Shown: positions 45,078 to 56,660, counted from the first letter of the stretch. The stretch: DNA of 64,000 nucleotides from Mimachlamys varia (GCA_947623455.1 OX392529.1:4402001-4466000); one strand, 5' to 3'. Notes: a model not told the origin generated them from the sequence alone. Made by a program: numbers and translations.

Positions 45078-46427
45078 CTAGCTGTTGGGCATGGGTTGTT
45101 GTACTCGTTGCGCGGTGGGTTGCCCCCATGGTCTCTGTGGACCTCCAGAGTTCAAAGGTGGTTCTGCGCTCCTGGAATGTAATGGCTGATGGACGGAGTC
45201 CCGATGTCTGCCTGCCTCATTTGTGGACTTGGAGAGTTGCCTCTTTGGGAGTTGACCCTGATTTGGAACAGTGCGTTGGTTTACGTTGATGGGATGCCGG
45301 AAGGGCAAGTTGTCTGAAGGTGACGTCGTTCGAGATCGAGGGAGTTGATTGTCACCAACGTCACAATGCCTGTGCGAGGAGATCGGTGGTTTGCCAATGG
45401 AGGCAGACCTATCGGCTGGCAAATGGCTTTGAGGCAAGTAAGACGGAGCTCCCTCGTCGCGCCGTTCAGCAACTCTCGGTGGTTGGTGTATGACGTCGTC
45501 GTTGTTCTGGTACAACCTGCCATTTACATATAGTCTATCTCTCACGAGACGAACATGTTGGTTCTCATTTCTACATCTCCTCATCACTGGATATAGTTGC
45601 CTCCTTCGCTCCTCTATAGCTGAGGGATACTGTTCCCTGATGACGTAAGTGGTCCCTTTGAGTCTGAAAGAATTGTGCTTCACAATCTGAAGGTCTTGAA
45701 AATAAAGAAATCTCGCCACGATAGGTCGATTGTGCCCCCTGGTGAACCTACCAAACCGATGAACGTTTCCAAATTCTATGTTCTTTTGGATTCCCATTTC
45801 ATAATATAGAAACTCTTTAAGGAGAGCCTCGGTATTCTCATCGCGAGTTTCACCACTAAGTCCCAGAAATACCAAATTATTCTTCATTGACCTGCATTGC
45901 AGGTCCAACACTGCATCGTGGTACTGGTCTCTGTCCTTCCTTATTTCATCCATTTCACGTTTCATCGACTCCAAAACCTGTTCGGATCCCCTTTCTGGAC
46001 TAGCGTTTGCTAAAACAATATCACCCAACTTATCAGATACAAACTTGACACTGTTTTCTAGCTCTGATGACCTTTTCTCAACTTTTAGCATTTTCTCCTC
46101 AAGATCTGTGACCCTATTGGCAATACCAGTTACTTTTTGTTCGATGGTGTCTAGCTTGTCTAGTTTCTTTAATATCATGTCAATCTTGCCGTTAAAATCG
46201 TCATTTGTCGAGATAGGCGTCGACGTAGTTAGAGTTGGATTTCTCTGTGTCCTCGGGGGGCTGCCGTAGATAACACCGTTAGCGGCATTTATGATCGAAC
46301 TGATAAGCCCTGCTGATTGGTTAGCGTTAATGTCACTCTCTGTACCTGAGCTTATGTCACTACCTTCGACGTTGCTTTCGTTCTCCGTATTTGTCTTTTT
46401 ACGCTTCTTTCCTCTCTTTTTTCCCAT
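45078..46427 (-). CDS. LINE B ORF1, L1-ORF1p-like RNA-binding protein
   Basis: 449 codons from ATG at 46427. Lys-rich start (MGKKRGKKRKK), a heptad-type coiled coil at about residues 78-135 (LDKLDTIEQKV through VEKRSSELENSV), an RRM-like segment beginning RSMKNNLVFLGL, and a C-terminal block with YPSAIEERRRQLYPVMRR that resembles the L1 ORF1p C-terminal domain. The last 130 residues are Pro/Arg/Gln-rich and disordered. By analogy it would coat LINE RNA as a trimer with nucleic-acid chaperone activity. It ends at TAG (45080-45078), and the next frame follows without a gap. Confidence 0.9.
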   Translation of the reverse strand: MGKKRGKKRKKTNTENESNVEGSDISSGTESDINANQSAGLISSIINAANGVIYGSPPRTQRNPTLTTSTPISTNDDFNGKIDMILKKLDKLDTIEQKVTGIANRVTDLEEKMLKVEKRSSELENSVKFVSDKLGDIVLANASPERGSEQVLESMKREMDEIRKDRDQYHDAVLDLQCRSMKNNLVFLGLSGETRDENTEALLKEFLYYEMGIQKNIEFGNVHRFGRFTRGHNRPIVARFLYFQDLQIVKHNSFRLKGTTYVIREQYPSAIEERRRQLYPVMRRCRNENQHVRLVRDRLYVNGRLYQNNDDVIHQPPRVAERRDEGAPSYLPQSHLPADRSASIGKPPISSHRHCDVGDNQLPRSRTTSPSDNLPFRHPINVNQRTVPNQGQLPKRQLSKSTNEAGRHRDSVHQPLHSRSAEPPLNSGGPQRPWGQPTAQRVQQPMPNS

Positions 46428-46800
46428 TTTGAAACCAAGTTTTTATTCAATATCCGTCAAGTCTATTGCTGTCCGCTATACTGTATATATGTAGTAGCCA
46501 CTCATGCGTGACGGTACTCGCGCGCGAGGACAGGTGTAAAGCAAGTGTCACTGAGTGCGTACAGGTAAATGCTGTTCACATACGTATATAATATATATAT
46601 AGAGAGAAAATTTCCCGCTTGCTCTATGGTCAAATCACGTCATTTTCACAAAACTACACACCCGTATTCAAAAACGTACACAAAACTGCAGTTCATACCT
46701 TCTTCCAAACGAATCTGCACGCTATATAGACACATATAAATCACATATTTGCTGAACAGTCGATAGCGCAGGCGGCTGCCATCTTGACCGGTACACCGAT

Positions 46801-47162
46801 ACAATTAACACAATCTGATTTTACAGTTATGTAAATTACCTGTAGCCTTACCTGTCATACATATACTAGACAAAAGGCATTTGTTGTACCTACCTGTGAG
46901 TTGTGGCAGGTGTACTAATTACCCTGTAATTACCAAGAGGTGTGAATGTTATGACCAGTGAATTCGAAGGGCATTCATGCTAATATAATTACCGATCCTC
47001 TAAATAGCAATATACACCGGCACAATCATTTTTATCCCTAGCCGTCCCCGGTGTTGGAAGAAAAACTTTTTTTAAAAGGATTAAATGAGTTTTCAACAGA
47101 ATCTAACAATATTTTATCAGTATTTAACATTAGGCTAGTAATCTTGGCAAAATTTGACACTG
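46801..47162. other. Part of the 10-kb element, no gene seen
   Basis: Unique sequence between the presumed LINE B 5' end and the next TTAA element; nothing recognised. Confidence 0.35.
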
Positions 47163-48766
47163 TTAAGGACTAGGTACAGGACAATTCAATATGGCGCAGG
47201 TGTTTTTACCAAAACTTGTTATTTTATTAAATACTGCAAAATACATGACCAAAATAGACTACAAAGTAAATTTTGTGATGGAGAATCGACAATTTCAACC
47301 ATATTTTGGTACGTTTGGTGGTTTTTCTGATATTTTGTGTTATATGTCAAAAAACGCGTGCACGTTTGCAGAATACTGCGAAAGAAAATGAAAACAATGA
47401 ATATCATTTTTTGTTACTTTGATATACACAGAATGATAGACGAGCCTTCGATTTTTGAATAAATCTCTCTTTCAATTGAAAACCGCAGAATAAGAGAATG
47501 TACTCGTCACATGAATGGCAATTTATGTACATTCTGAACACCGCTCACATCTGGATCAAATTTTTAAAATTTCCATCGCCGATCGACAAATTTATGTGGC
47601 AAGCCGCATAGCCAAAACAAAAATCTTACCGTCTGCGGTATGACGAGTTATGACATTGTGTCAGATCTCTTAAATCAAACATCTTCCCGTTGCATGTAGC
47701 GAAATATACTACCCTGTCCTCCATTTTGCACTATTTACTTTTTTAGATATTCATACGCCTGACTTAGAGGCATGGTGAAACATCGACAAAATTAACAATT
47801 TAATTGGATTCAAGCATGCAGTAAAGGTAAATGTTACTTGGTATATCGTCACAAAGCAAAAACTGCCCATTCCTATCACGATAAATTGTTTTTAGCGATT
47901 GCCAGTTTTACATTTTTGGGCGAATGTATAGCACGTGAAAAGATGTCCTTCGGCACTTCCGGCAGTGTTTTTTTAGGTAATTTAATGATTTTGAAAGAAT
48001 TGTCAACAAAGTTTAATTTGTGTTGTAAAAATTCTGATGGAATTCATATATATAATACACTTCCGCGTGGATCGGACAGTATTAACTCACTGATTATACC
48101 GATTCGTTCTCGGCTTCGCACCTGTCAAACATCGCTAGCATAAATTGTTGCCATCGTAAACATGTGTGGCAGTTGAGGCACATTGGTATCAAAATACATT
48201 TCTCAAACTTAATTTAATTAGGTAACCGTATCGTAAATGTAAATTATGTTATGTTGGTGTTATTATTTTTATTTTATACATTTATTTGACACGAAACTTA
48301 CATTTACATGACAAATGACCTATTAAATATAAAATAATGCCCCTATATTGCCCCCACGAGATACAGGTAACTACTTTTACCTGAACTGAAAACAGCATGC
48401 AATGGACGACATTTTTTAGAGGGGGTACCTGTGTATTTCTCCCCGATACTCTGATTTACAGACTAATATCAAAATTTTAACACTGGGTTATCATTCTATG
48501 AACATTGCAGTAGCTTTGTATTATTTTTTTGAGAAGTTTCAAATAACTATATGAAAAATATTTGCGCACTCCCATCTGGATATTATTTACTGAATATTTT
48601 TTTCCTAAGTACAGATTTTTTTAATTTTGGGGGCTAAACTGCATTTTATATTAATATTTAACATAATGGGATAAAGCTTATGCCATGTATTGGAAGAAAA
48701 CATTAAAATTTCAATATAACCATTTTCATCCAGGTAACAACCAATATGGCTGTACCTAGTCCTTAA
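47163..48766. mobile_element. 1.6-kb TTAA-flanked element nested in the 10-kb element
   Basis: TTAA at 47163-47166 and 48763-48766 flank terminal repeats GGACTAGGTACAG and its exact complement. A looser inverted match (AATATGG) lies just inside. No long open frame. The tips begin GGAC as in the element at 13734, but the remaining TIR bases differ, so it is a different family. Confidence 0.75.
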
Positions 48767-50480
48767 TTAGGTTAAACTATATTTGTATCACATATATACG
48801 ATGTTCTGAAATTTCTAAATTTTTAAAGTTTCATTATTTTTGTAAAAATGGTGATGCTGATACTATGACGTTTTTTTTCAAAGTTATTGCATATTTTAAA
48901 ATATCAACATAAACATTTGGTTATTGGATTTATCAGGAACGTATATGTGTCCTTGATTTATGATATATATTCAGGGCGGATCCAAGAATTTAGATGCGTT
49001 AATGTGACACATTATACTTTTATACTAGTATGTTTATACTTTCAGATATAAACCCAAATTTATCAAGATCTTGTTTATGAAAACTGTATGAAAAACAAGA
49101 TTTAAACTCGTCTAATGATTTGAGTCCTAGTTGAAATGAATATCACCAAATAAGAGTGAGCCTTACAAAATTCATTTATGTATCGCGTTTGAATTTCACG
49201 TATATCTAGAATCCTGTGTCTGTTCCAGTACAATTCAAAAAATATGGCACAGTATTTTTCTGCGCTAGGATTTAGAGTAATTATTTCAAACTGCAACCAC
49301 TAAAAGATGTTGTAGAAACGTATGCAGTAATCGTAGGAGAACAGTTTTTCAAAATATGTTTCAATAATCATTAGCGTATGTTATTTGTTTTAATCATGAC
49401 CACACACTTTATCCTTGGAAAATATTTATAATTATTCACACAAATAGACTGGTGTGTTACTGAATTAAGTGAAATAAAAAAAAGTCGGAAAGAGCTTTTT
49501 ATTTTTGCAAACCGATTTCAGTCCAAATTTTAAACAATATTTCAATTTTAAAGAAATAATTCAGACTGTCATGTTTTCACACCTATTTGTGACAATTTTT
49601 GATTATTGAAATCAGGCAGAAATTGTTTGTTTACGTGCACAGTTCAAAAATTTAAATGATTTGTTTTTGGCATTCCATATGTACGTGCTGTACTACTACT
49701 ACCATATACTTGTACAGTATATGTTATAGAGTGGTGGGGGTGTGCCGGACACTAAAACATAAACTCGCCGTGACTTTATTTACTCTATCTCCACAAATCA
49801 TACTGTACTGTTGACGCCATAAAAGATAATACTTCTGAGGTATTAACGAAACATTTGATTGCACAACGTAAACAGTTTGTATTTGCAAATCACATGATTT
49901 TAAAATCACTAAGATCTAACACGGAGTATATTACCGGACACTATATAATATGCAATCAAGGAAGATTTGATGTTTGCGAATTTTGCATGTTGTGGGTATA
50001 ACTTGGAACACGTATTCATGATTCAGCACTGTATGCTGTTTTAAGTTAATTCCAGCTTAATACAGTCTATACAATCAAACGTTTGAAAAAAACCCTGCTA
50101 TTTCAAGAAAATAATATACTCACAACCACTCTATGCATGTATGTTGCTACTGTTTTCATATACTATCTATAAAACCAATTTGTAACGTGTCTGTAAAAAT
50201 CATAAAGTCCTTTCAAAGGCTTTACTTATTCCGTGGTCCTTTGTAGAAGCATTATTGTTAGGAGGTGGTGGATGTGTAATACACACTCACAACACGATGT
50301 TTTTAAATGGCATTTCCTATTTCCTTTCTTAAATTTACAATTACATATCTATATTTTTTTCAAGGTATTTTATTGGTTAATCAATATAATTAAACAACAA
50401 TCAAGATCGACTTACATGTCGAAATCAATAGGCGTTTTTCTACTAAACTTTCTTCGTCAATGTACCACTGATCAGTTTAC
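48767..50480. other. Interior of the 10-kb TTAA element, no gene seen
   Basis: AT-rich DNA with many short frames and no recognisable protein or RNA. The right TIR region begins at about 50480. Confidence 0.4.
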
Positions 50481-50702
50481 CTGAGTCGATCAGTTGTGCT
50501 TCAATGACGTCACAGGTACCACGTGACCGGTCAGCTCATTACGATTCTCGCCAGTCGGGAGCGGTCAACTTTGACTGTCAATATCTAGATCCCGGGACAC
50601 AATCGAATGCTCGTTGATGGGCTAATCAGTATTTATTGAAATGTAGAACAAGTTTCATAACTTTTTACAAGATTTTCAAAATCGTGGCCAAAAACCCTTT
50701 AA

Positions 50703-52110
50703 ATCTCTAATTAGTACTTGGAGCAGAAGAAAACTCACTCCCATTGGTAAAATACATATTATTAAATCCCTCTTAATCTCACAATTTAATCACTTGTTCA
50801 TCGCTTTACCAAACCCGAGTGGCATATTTCTTTCTAAACTTAACATTTTGCTTTTTAACTTTCTTTGGAATGGAAAAACTGATAAAGTTAAAAGGAAAAT
50901 TGTTACAAAAACTTACATCGAAGGGGGGCTGAAAATGGTAAACATTCCAGCATGTATAGATGCTTTAAAGTTAGGATGGCTAAGAAGATTTTTTCAAAGT
51001 ACCATCAAGTGGCATGCTATATTTAAATATCTTATAAACACAGACCTTATAATTAATTGTGGAAGGAATTATATACATATGTGCCAAGTAAATTGTAAAA
51101 ATAACTTTTGGTCTGATGTATTTAAAGCTTGGGATAAAGTATTGAGTTCTAATTATATGAAAAAGTATCAGGGGGGGACAACTCTCATTATTGAAAATGC
51201 CTTTATGGCACAACCCAAATTTGAAAATAGGTGGGCATTCTGTTCTATATAAAGATTGGTACTCTAGAGTGGTAAATGACATGTTCAGAGAATCAAGCAC
51301 TCTCACTTTTATAACCTATGAGGAATTTACAAAGAAATATGATTTAGTAACAAATTTTCTTCAATTCCAAGGTATTATCAATTCTATAAAAACTAATACT
51401 GGAATACAATTGATTCAAGAAGAAAAACTTTTTCTTCCTTTTATCCCTTCAAACATAGAGTTTTTGTTTAAAAAGGCTGAAGGAAGAAAAGACCTGTACA
51501 ATATCATGTCTGAAAATGAAGAAATTCCAACAGGTAGGAAAAAATGGTCAGATGTCTTTGATTTTGATGAACCTACATGGAAGTTGATTTTTTTCACTAC
51601 CTTTTAAAGTAACAAATAATTCAAAACTTCAGTGGCTCCAGTATAGGGTTCTACACAAAATTTTAGCTACAAATTCTCTTTTATCTAAGGCAAACATTGC
51701 TCAAAGTCCATTATGTTCACTCTGCTATTTAGAGACAGAAACAATAACACACATACTCTGGGAATGTCAAGAGGTTCAAAAGTTACTTTAGAGTCTAGAA
51801 TACCTTTTGGAATCACTCTTAATTCCATTCACAATTAATAAACAATCGTTGATTTTCGGTTCCTGGTCACAGACAAGTGAGTATAATAAGACTGATAATG
51901 AAATTTACCTCATCATTAAGCACTATATATATAAAACTAGGTGTTAACACTATTCTCTTAACTTAAAATCACTAGTTAACTCAATTAAAGATCATCATAA
52001 TGTTAAAAAATATATTGCAGTTAGTAAAGGTGATTTATTTTCTGGAAGGTTTTAACTTGGATTGGAGAAAATGGAATAAATTATTACTTATTTAATATGA
52101 TTATACATGT
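50703..52110 (+). pseudogene. LINE A C-terminal region
   Basis: Continues LINE A after the insertion: FNHLFIALPNPSGIFLSK, NILLFNFLWNGKTDKV and YIEGGLKMVNIPACIDALKL, the conserved C-terminal block of L1-type ORF2. A frameshift at the G run near 51171-51178 shifts reading to the 51191-51607 frame; later stops near 51604 and 51790 interrupt it. The element is therefore dead. Confidence 0.8.
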
Positions 52111-52234
52111 TATATGTGTAATCGGAACTAAGGTTATATATTACACCAAATTCAACCTAGATCCTGAAGGTCTTTTAAAGGAGAAATCATGTTTGTGAGA
52201 ACAATATAGTTTCTAAATACATATAATTGCTAAA

Positions 52235-52900
52235 ACAAAAACAACCAGTCTGTCTGTCTGTTTGTCTGTCTGTATGTGTATCCGCGTATGTCTGTTTATC
52301 TATATGTGTCTGTCTGTGTATGTTCATCCATGTATGTCAGTCTGTCGGTAAATATGTGTCTGTCTGTGTATGTTCATCCATGTATGTCAGTCTGTCGGTA
52401 AATATGTGTCTGTCTGTGTATGTCTGTGTATTCGTGTATGTCTGTTTATCTATATGTGTCGGTCTGTGTATGTTCATCCATGTATGTCAGTCTGTCGGTA
52501 AATATGTGTCTGTCTGTGTATGTTCATCCATGTATGTCAGTCTGTCGGTAAATATGTGTCTGTCTGTGTATGTCTGTGTATTCGTGTATGTCTGTTTATC
52601 TATATGTGTCGGTCTGTGTATGTTCATCCATGTATGTCAGTCTGTCGGTAAATATGTGTCTGTATGTATGTCTGTGTATTCGTGTATGTATGTTTGTCTA
52701 TATGTGTCGGTCTGTGTATGTTCATCCATGTATGTCAGTCTGTCGGTAAATATGTGTCTGTATGTATGTCTGTGTATTCGTGTATGTATGTTTGTCTATA
52801 TGAGTCTGTCTGTGTATGTTCATCCATGTATGTCAGTTTGTTTGTAAATATGTGTCTGTCTGTATGTCCATCAGTTTATGTGAATGTCAGTTATCTCTTT
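52235..52900. repeat. TGTC-rich VNTR in the LINE A 3' region
   Basis: Nested repeats of TGTCTGTCTGTGTATG, TTCATCCATGTATGTCAG and TCTGTCGGTAAATATG, in larger blocks of roughly 50 and 130 bp. Cys/Val/Ser-rich frames across it result from the repeat composition. Confidence 0.9.
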
Positions 52901-53284
52901 TCTTTCTCTTTTTCTATCTTATAAACAACAACACTTGACTTAATTTCCACAAGCTGTTTTTTTTAATTACTTGAAGATGTACATATACATATATATTAAT
53001 ATACACAGGTATATAACATGCTTATAGAAGAATGGGTTGCCTAAGTGTGCTGAACAGATAACATGTCTATGCACATATTGAGCGGAATATACATTGTAAG
53101 TTTATCTGATAATTTTGCTGTGTGTGTAAGTGAAATATTGATCCATATGTTGTGTATGGTGTGTGGAGTTGTCCTCATACTTTGTTGGCGATTGTTTTGA
53201 TTTCAAGTCATACAGAATTGTTATATGGAATTAAATATCATGTGTTGTGAAAAAACCTGAATAAAGAAAGAATTATAAAAAAAA

Positions 53285-54260
53285 AGAACGGGATACTAAG
53301 GGACAGTTATAACGACCCCAACCAGTAAGTAACCGGAGCCAGTTACCAGAACGGGTTACAAAGGGTCAGTTATAACTACCCCAACCAGTAAGTAAGAGCC
53401 AGTTACCAGAACGGGTTACTAAGGGCCAGTTATAACTACCCCAACCAGTAAGTAAGAACCAGTTACCAGAACGGGTTACTGAGGGCCAGTTATAACTACC
53501 CCAACCAGTTAGTAAGCGCCAGTTACCAGAACGGGTTACTAAGGGCCAGTTATAACTACCCCAACCAGTAAGTAAGAGCCAGTTACCAGAACGGGTTACT
53601 AAGGGCCAGTTATAACTACCCCGACCAGTTAGTAAGCGCCAGTTACCAGAACGGGTTACTAAGGGTCAGTTATAACTACCCCAACCAGTAAGTAAGCGCC
53701 AGTTACCAGAACGGGTTACTAAGGGTCAGTTATAACTACCCCAACCAGTTAGTAAGCGCCAGTTACCAGAACGGGTTACTAAGGGTCAGTTATAACTACC
53801 CCAACCAGTAAGTAAGCGCCAGTTACCAGAACGGGTTACTAAGGGCCAGTTATAACTACCCCAACCAGTAAGTAAGAGCCAGTTACCAGAACGGGTTACT
53901 AAGGGCCAGTTATAACTACCCCAACCAGTTAGTAAGCTCCAGTTACCAGAACGGGTTACTAAGGGTCAGTTATAACTACCCCAACCAGTTAGTAAGCTCC
54001 AGTTACCAGAACGGGTTACTAAGGGTCAGTTATAACTACCCCAATCAGTAAGTAACCGGAGCCAGTTACCAGAACGGGTTACTAAGGGCCAGTTATAACT
54101 ACCCCAACCAGTTAGTAAGCGCCAGTTACCAGAACGGGTTACTAAGGGTCAGTTATAACTACCCCAACCAGTTAGTAAGCGCCAGTTACCAGAACGGGTT
54201 ACTAAGGGTCAGTTATAACTACCCCAACCAGTTAGTAAGAGCCAGTTACAACTACTAAAA
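53285..54260. repeat. 60-bp satellite, right block (about 16 units)
   Basis: Same unit as 38745-39968 and in the same orientation. It begins with the second copy of the LINE A target duplication. The right block is more homogeneous than the left, with alternating AAGCGCC, AAGAGCC and AAGCTCC junction variants. Confidence 0.95.
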
Positions 54261-55671
54261 CCAGTTAGTAGGGGCAGGTGTGTATGTGGGGGTTATCTTA
54301 TGTTGATGGAGATCTGACTTATTTTAAGAAATTGAAAGTTAAGAACAGCTTTATGTTATGTGTTTAGGAGTTACGTTACAGATATGCAGTAATATGTAAC
54401 TGGGGTATGCGGGAAAGCTAGAGGCACAAGTGGTAAAAACGACTAATAAATGCAGACCCGCTCTAAGTACAGTGAATATTGTAATTTCAGTGATTACATG
54501 GAACGAACCCCCGATACAGCTAACAATGAAGATACAAGTCGGTTCATTAGAGAACATTAAACCAGTCTTACTAGTATATAGTTTAGATCAGCATTACTAC
54601 ATGAATAAGTCACAATCTAGCTTGCCATGCGGTGACCGGTGTAGGGTGTCCGTGTACAGCTAGGAGGGTCCCGGCTCCAAACCCAAAGGCCGTGGCATTT
54701 CTCTTTCCCTGTTACAAATCAATTCAAACTGACGACTTTCTAAATGGCTAATTTGTTATCACTAAACTAGCTTTAGTTTCGAACGTTTTAGAAAAAAACC
54801 CTTTCTATTTCCTTTTTGAAATGAAAACTGGCTTTAAACTTGTTTTTTCATTGGTTAAGAATATAGATGAATACAAAACCGTAATCCGAACACGAAATCG
54901 TGAAACTATGGACAAAATATAAACAAAGGAAAGACACGGATATCAACCTGCATCATTCGGATGTCTGGGCCGTGAGTGCTTTTCGTCAGCAATCGATTGT
55001 ATATACGTATCACGAAAATCTCAATGTTTAGAGCAAGTCCTATTATAATACTAGAATAACGAATTAACTGCGACATGAGAAGGCAAGACAAAACTGGTTC
55101 GGAAAACTGATGTAGCGAATGTAAAGGGATATTTCAAGATAGTGAGGTCTTATGGCCGTCCCTGCTATACAAACATTTCTATTGCGACCAAGTGAATGAA
55201 ATCAATATATATTTTCAATGATATAAATTTGTTTGACATATTAAAACTCAATAACAAAAACGATTGTTTCGATATTAAGTTGGTCAATCAAAGATACTGA
55301 TAACAACCAGCTAAGTGTATTCGAGTTGACAGAATACAAAATAGAGACCTTAGCTGTTAACAGGGCGTACAAATACATAAAACAAATCACTCTACAGTTG
55401 TCCACCAGTATGGGTACGTCTGTGTGGTTGTTTTAAAGAACGTGTTCGTGTAACTGATAATATGGTGTTTGTATTAGTGCTGAACAGAGTTGTTTAAATG
55501 CTTTTGTTTATGTTATTTTGAAAGTAGTAAAACCATAACCAATTTTAAAACCCGACTCGAACCAGTACTAAATTAATGCTGTAGACCGAAACTGGACTTT
55601 TGCTAACTCATGTTTAAAACACGGGGAATCCCATCCTCGATATCCTGGGGCTACGTATCATGGTATATTTA
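54261..55671. other. No gene seen
   Basis: Unique sequence. A possible degraded tRNA-like SINE head lies near 54625-54700, but the match is weak. Confidence 0.4.
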
Positions 55672-55745
55672 TGAGGCACAGTGGTTTAGTGGTAGGACGC
55701 CGGGATTGTGATCGAAGGGTTGCGAGTTCGAGTTGTGGCAGTCTG
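55672..55745 (+). mobile_element. SINE tRNA-like head, truncated
   Basis: GAGGCACAGTGGTTTAGTGG through GGTTGCGAGTTCGAG parallels the head of the SINE at 23850, after which similarity stops. Confidence 0.65.
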
Positions 55746-55984
55746 GATCAATTGATTATGTCATTTGCTTAGAGGTCAGAAAAGCATTGGTTCGAAATCG
55801 GGCCATCCTCGATATCCAAGGGTCCCGCTTTTTTCATTTTCGGATAGTCGATTTTATTTTGTGAAATATCGAGCTGAAATTTTGCTATTATTTCCATTAG
55901 GGTTTTAGAAAATTAATAGCATAAAAAGAAAAATTGAAGCTTTTGTTTTTATTTATTTTTTTTAACTATACATATTTCGCTATG

Positions 55985-56515
55985 CTATCTATATATATAG
56001 TTGGTTATTTTCCTGGCCACACGTAACCTCGATATCCAAAGGTTACCTCCATCTTCGCTCTCTACACCTAGTGGATTGAGACATTTATCACTGCAAGTAT
56101 GGGGGTGATATTTCCTCAGGTGATTTTTCCAGAATTTGTTCAGTCTATCCTTGAATGAATTGATAGATGGAGCCGACACAACACTTTCTGGTAGGGAGTT
56201 CCATGGTTGAATTACAAGGTTACTGAAGACATTTCCTGTTTGTTTTTTCCCAAAACGGTGTTTGAAAAGTTTCAGTGAGTGTCCTCCTCTAGTTGGTCTG
56301 TATATGTAAAATCAAAGAGTTTAGTTTTGTCCAGATTATCCAATATGATTCATTATCTTGTACACTAGCAACATGTCATTCCGTTCTCTACGATATTCTA
56401 GTTTGGGCACACCAAGGATTTTCATTTTTTTGGAATAAGTCTTATCCGCTCGTAGGTAATCTCTTTGTAGCCCCTCGTTGAACCCTCTCTATAGTAATTT
56501 TGTCTTTTGTGTATA
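55985..56515 (-). pseudogene. LINE C-terminal fragment (Jockey/CR1-like)
   Basis: The minus strand gives NLVIQPWNSLPESVVSAPS followed by INSFKDRLNKFWKNH, the characteristic end of Jockey/CR1-type ORF2, plus upstream frames with frameshifts up to about 56510. Only the last part of the element remains. Confidence 0.75.
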
Positions 56516-56557
56516 ATAGCACGGACTTAGATTAGATATCTAAGTCCGTGATAATAG
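56513..56557. mobile_element. 31-nt hairpin with exact 7-bp direct repeats
   Basis: The hairpin 56520-56550 has stem CACGGACTTAGAT pairing with ATCTAAGTCCGTG, with one extra base in the left strand and a very small loop. It is flanked by ATAATAG at 56513-56519 and again at 56551-56557. The stem sequence matches the hairpin in the fold-back arms (9225, 12115). Confidence 0.65.
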
Positions 56558-56618
56558 TGGTGACCATATATAACTGAAGCTTACTCGAGGCACCTGCTCG
56601 AGGTGTGGACGTAAATAC

Positions 56619-56660
56619 ATGTAAGCAGAGACGTATGGCTCTATACGTCTCTGATGTAAG
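56619..56660. mobile_element. 28-nt hairpin with exact 7-bp direct repeats
   Basis: The hairpin 56626-56653 has stem CAGAGACGTAT pairing with ATACGTCTCTG around a 6-nt loop. ATGTAAG lies at 56619-56625 and at 56654-56660. The CAGAGACGTA arm resembles CAGGGACGTA of the hairpin at 10025. Confidence 0.65.

Larger units (their letters stand above)
41082..46800 (-). mobile_element. Apparently intact two-ORF non-LTR retrotransposon (LINE B)
   Basis: Minus-strand element. ORF1 spans 46427-45078 and ORF2 45077-41691, followed by a roughly 600-bp 3' region ending in a GAATT-type short tandem tail (TTGAATTGAATTGAATC, read on the minus strand) at about 41082. The 5' boundary is not sharp; about 46800 is a guess that allows a short 5' untranslated region. 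Both reading frames are free of frameshifts, so it looks young. No clear target duplication was found. It is nested inside the 10-kb TTAA element. Confidence 0.85.
40629..50702. mobile_element. 10-kb TTAA-flanked insertion with about 20-bp core TIRs
   Basis: TTAA at 40629-40632 and 50699-50702 flank AGGGTTTTGGCCACGATTTT and, at the right, its near-complement. Weaker inverted similarity extends inward about 220 bp (GGTCACGTG and GTGACGTCATTGA at 40800-40835 versus the complement at about 50490-50530). Joining the flanks with one TTAA restores the LINE A reading frame, which confirms the insertion boundary. Its own content is only about 3 kb; the rest is a LINE and a second TTAA element. I found no transposase, so it is probably a non-autonomous piggyBac- or Kolobok-type element. 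Confidence 0.8.
39969..53284 (+). mobile_element. 5'-truncated L1-like LINE with 14-bp target duplication, itself interrupted
   Basis: AGAACGGGATACTA occurs at 39955-39968 and again at 53285-53298, exactly flanking the element; the right end is a short A tail after GAATAAAGAAAG. The element's own DNA is 39969-40632 plus 50703-53284; everything between is a later insertion. The left part starts inside the reverse transcriptase. The right part gives the RT/C-terminal region, including WSRRKLTPIGKIHIIKSLL and a late zinc-knuckle CSLCYLETETITHILWEC. This C-terminal architecture is typical of L1-type elements. The 3' region carries a TGTC-rich VNTR. Confidence 0.9.

Noticed and set aside
52227..52924. 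Cys/Val/Ser-rich open frames of 206 and 86 codons
   Set aside because: Composition of the TGTC-rich VNTR in the LINE A 3' region; not a cysteine-rich secreted peptide.
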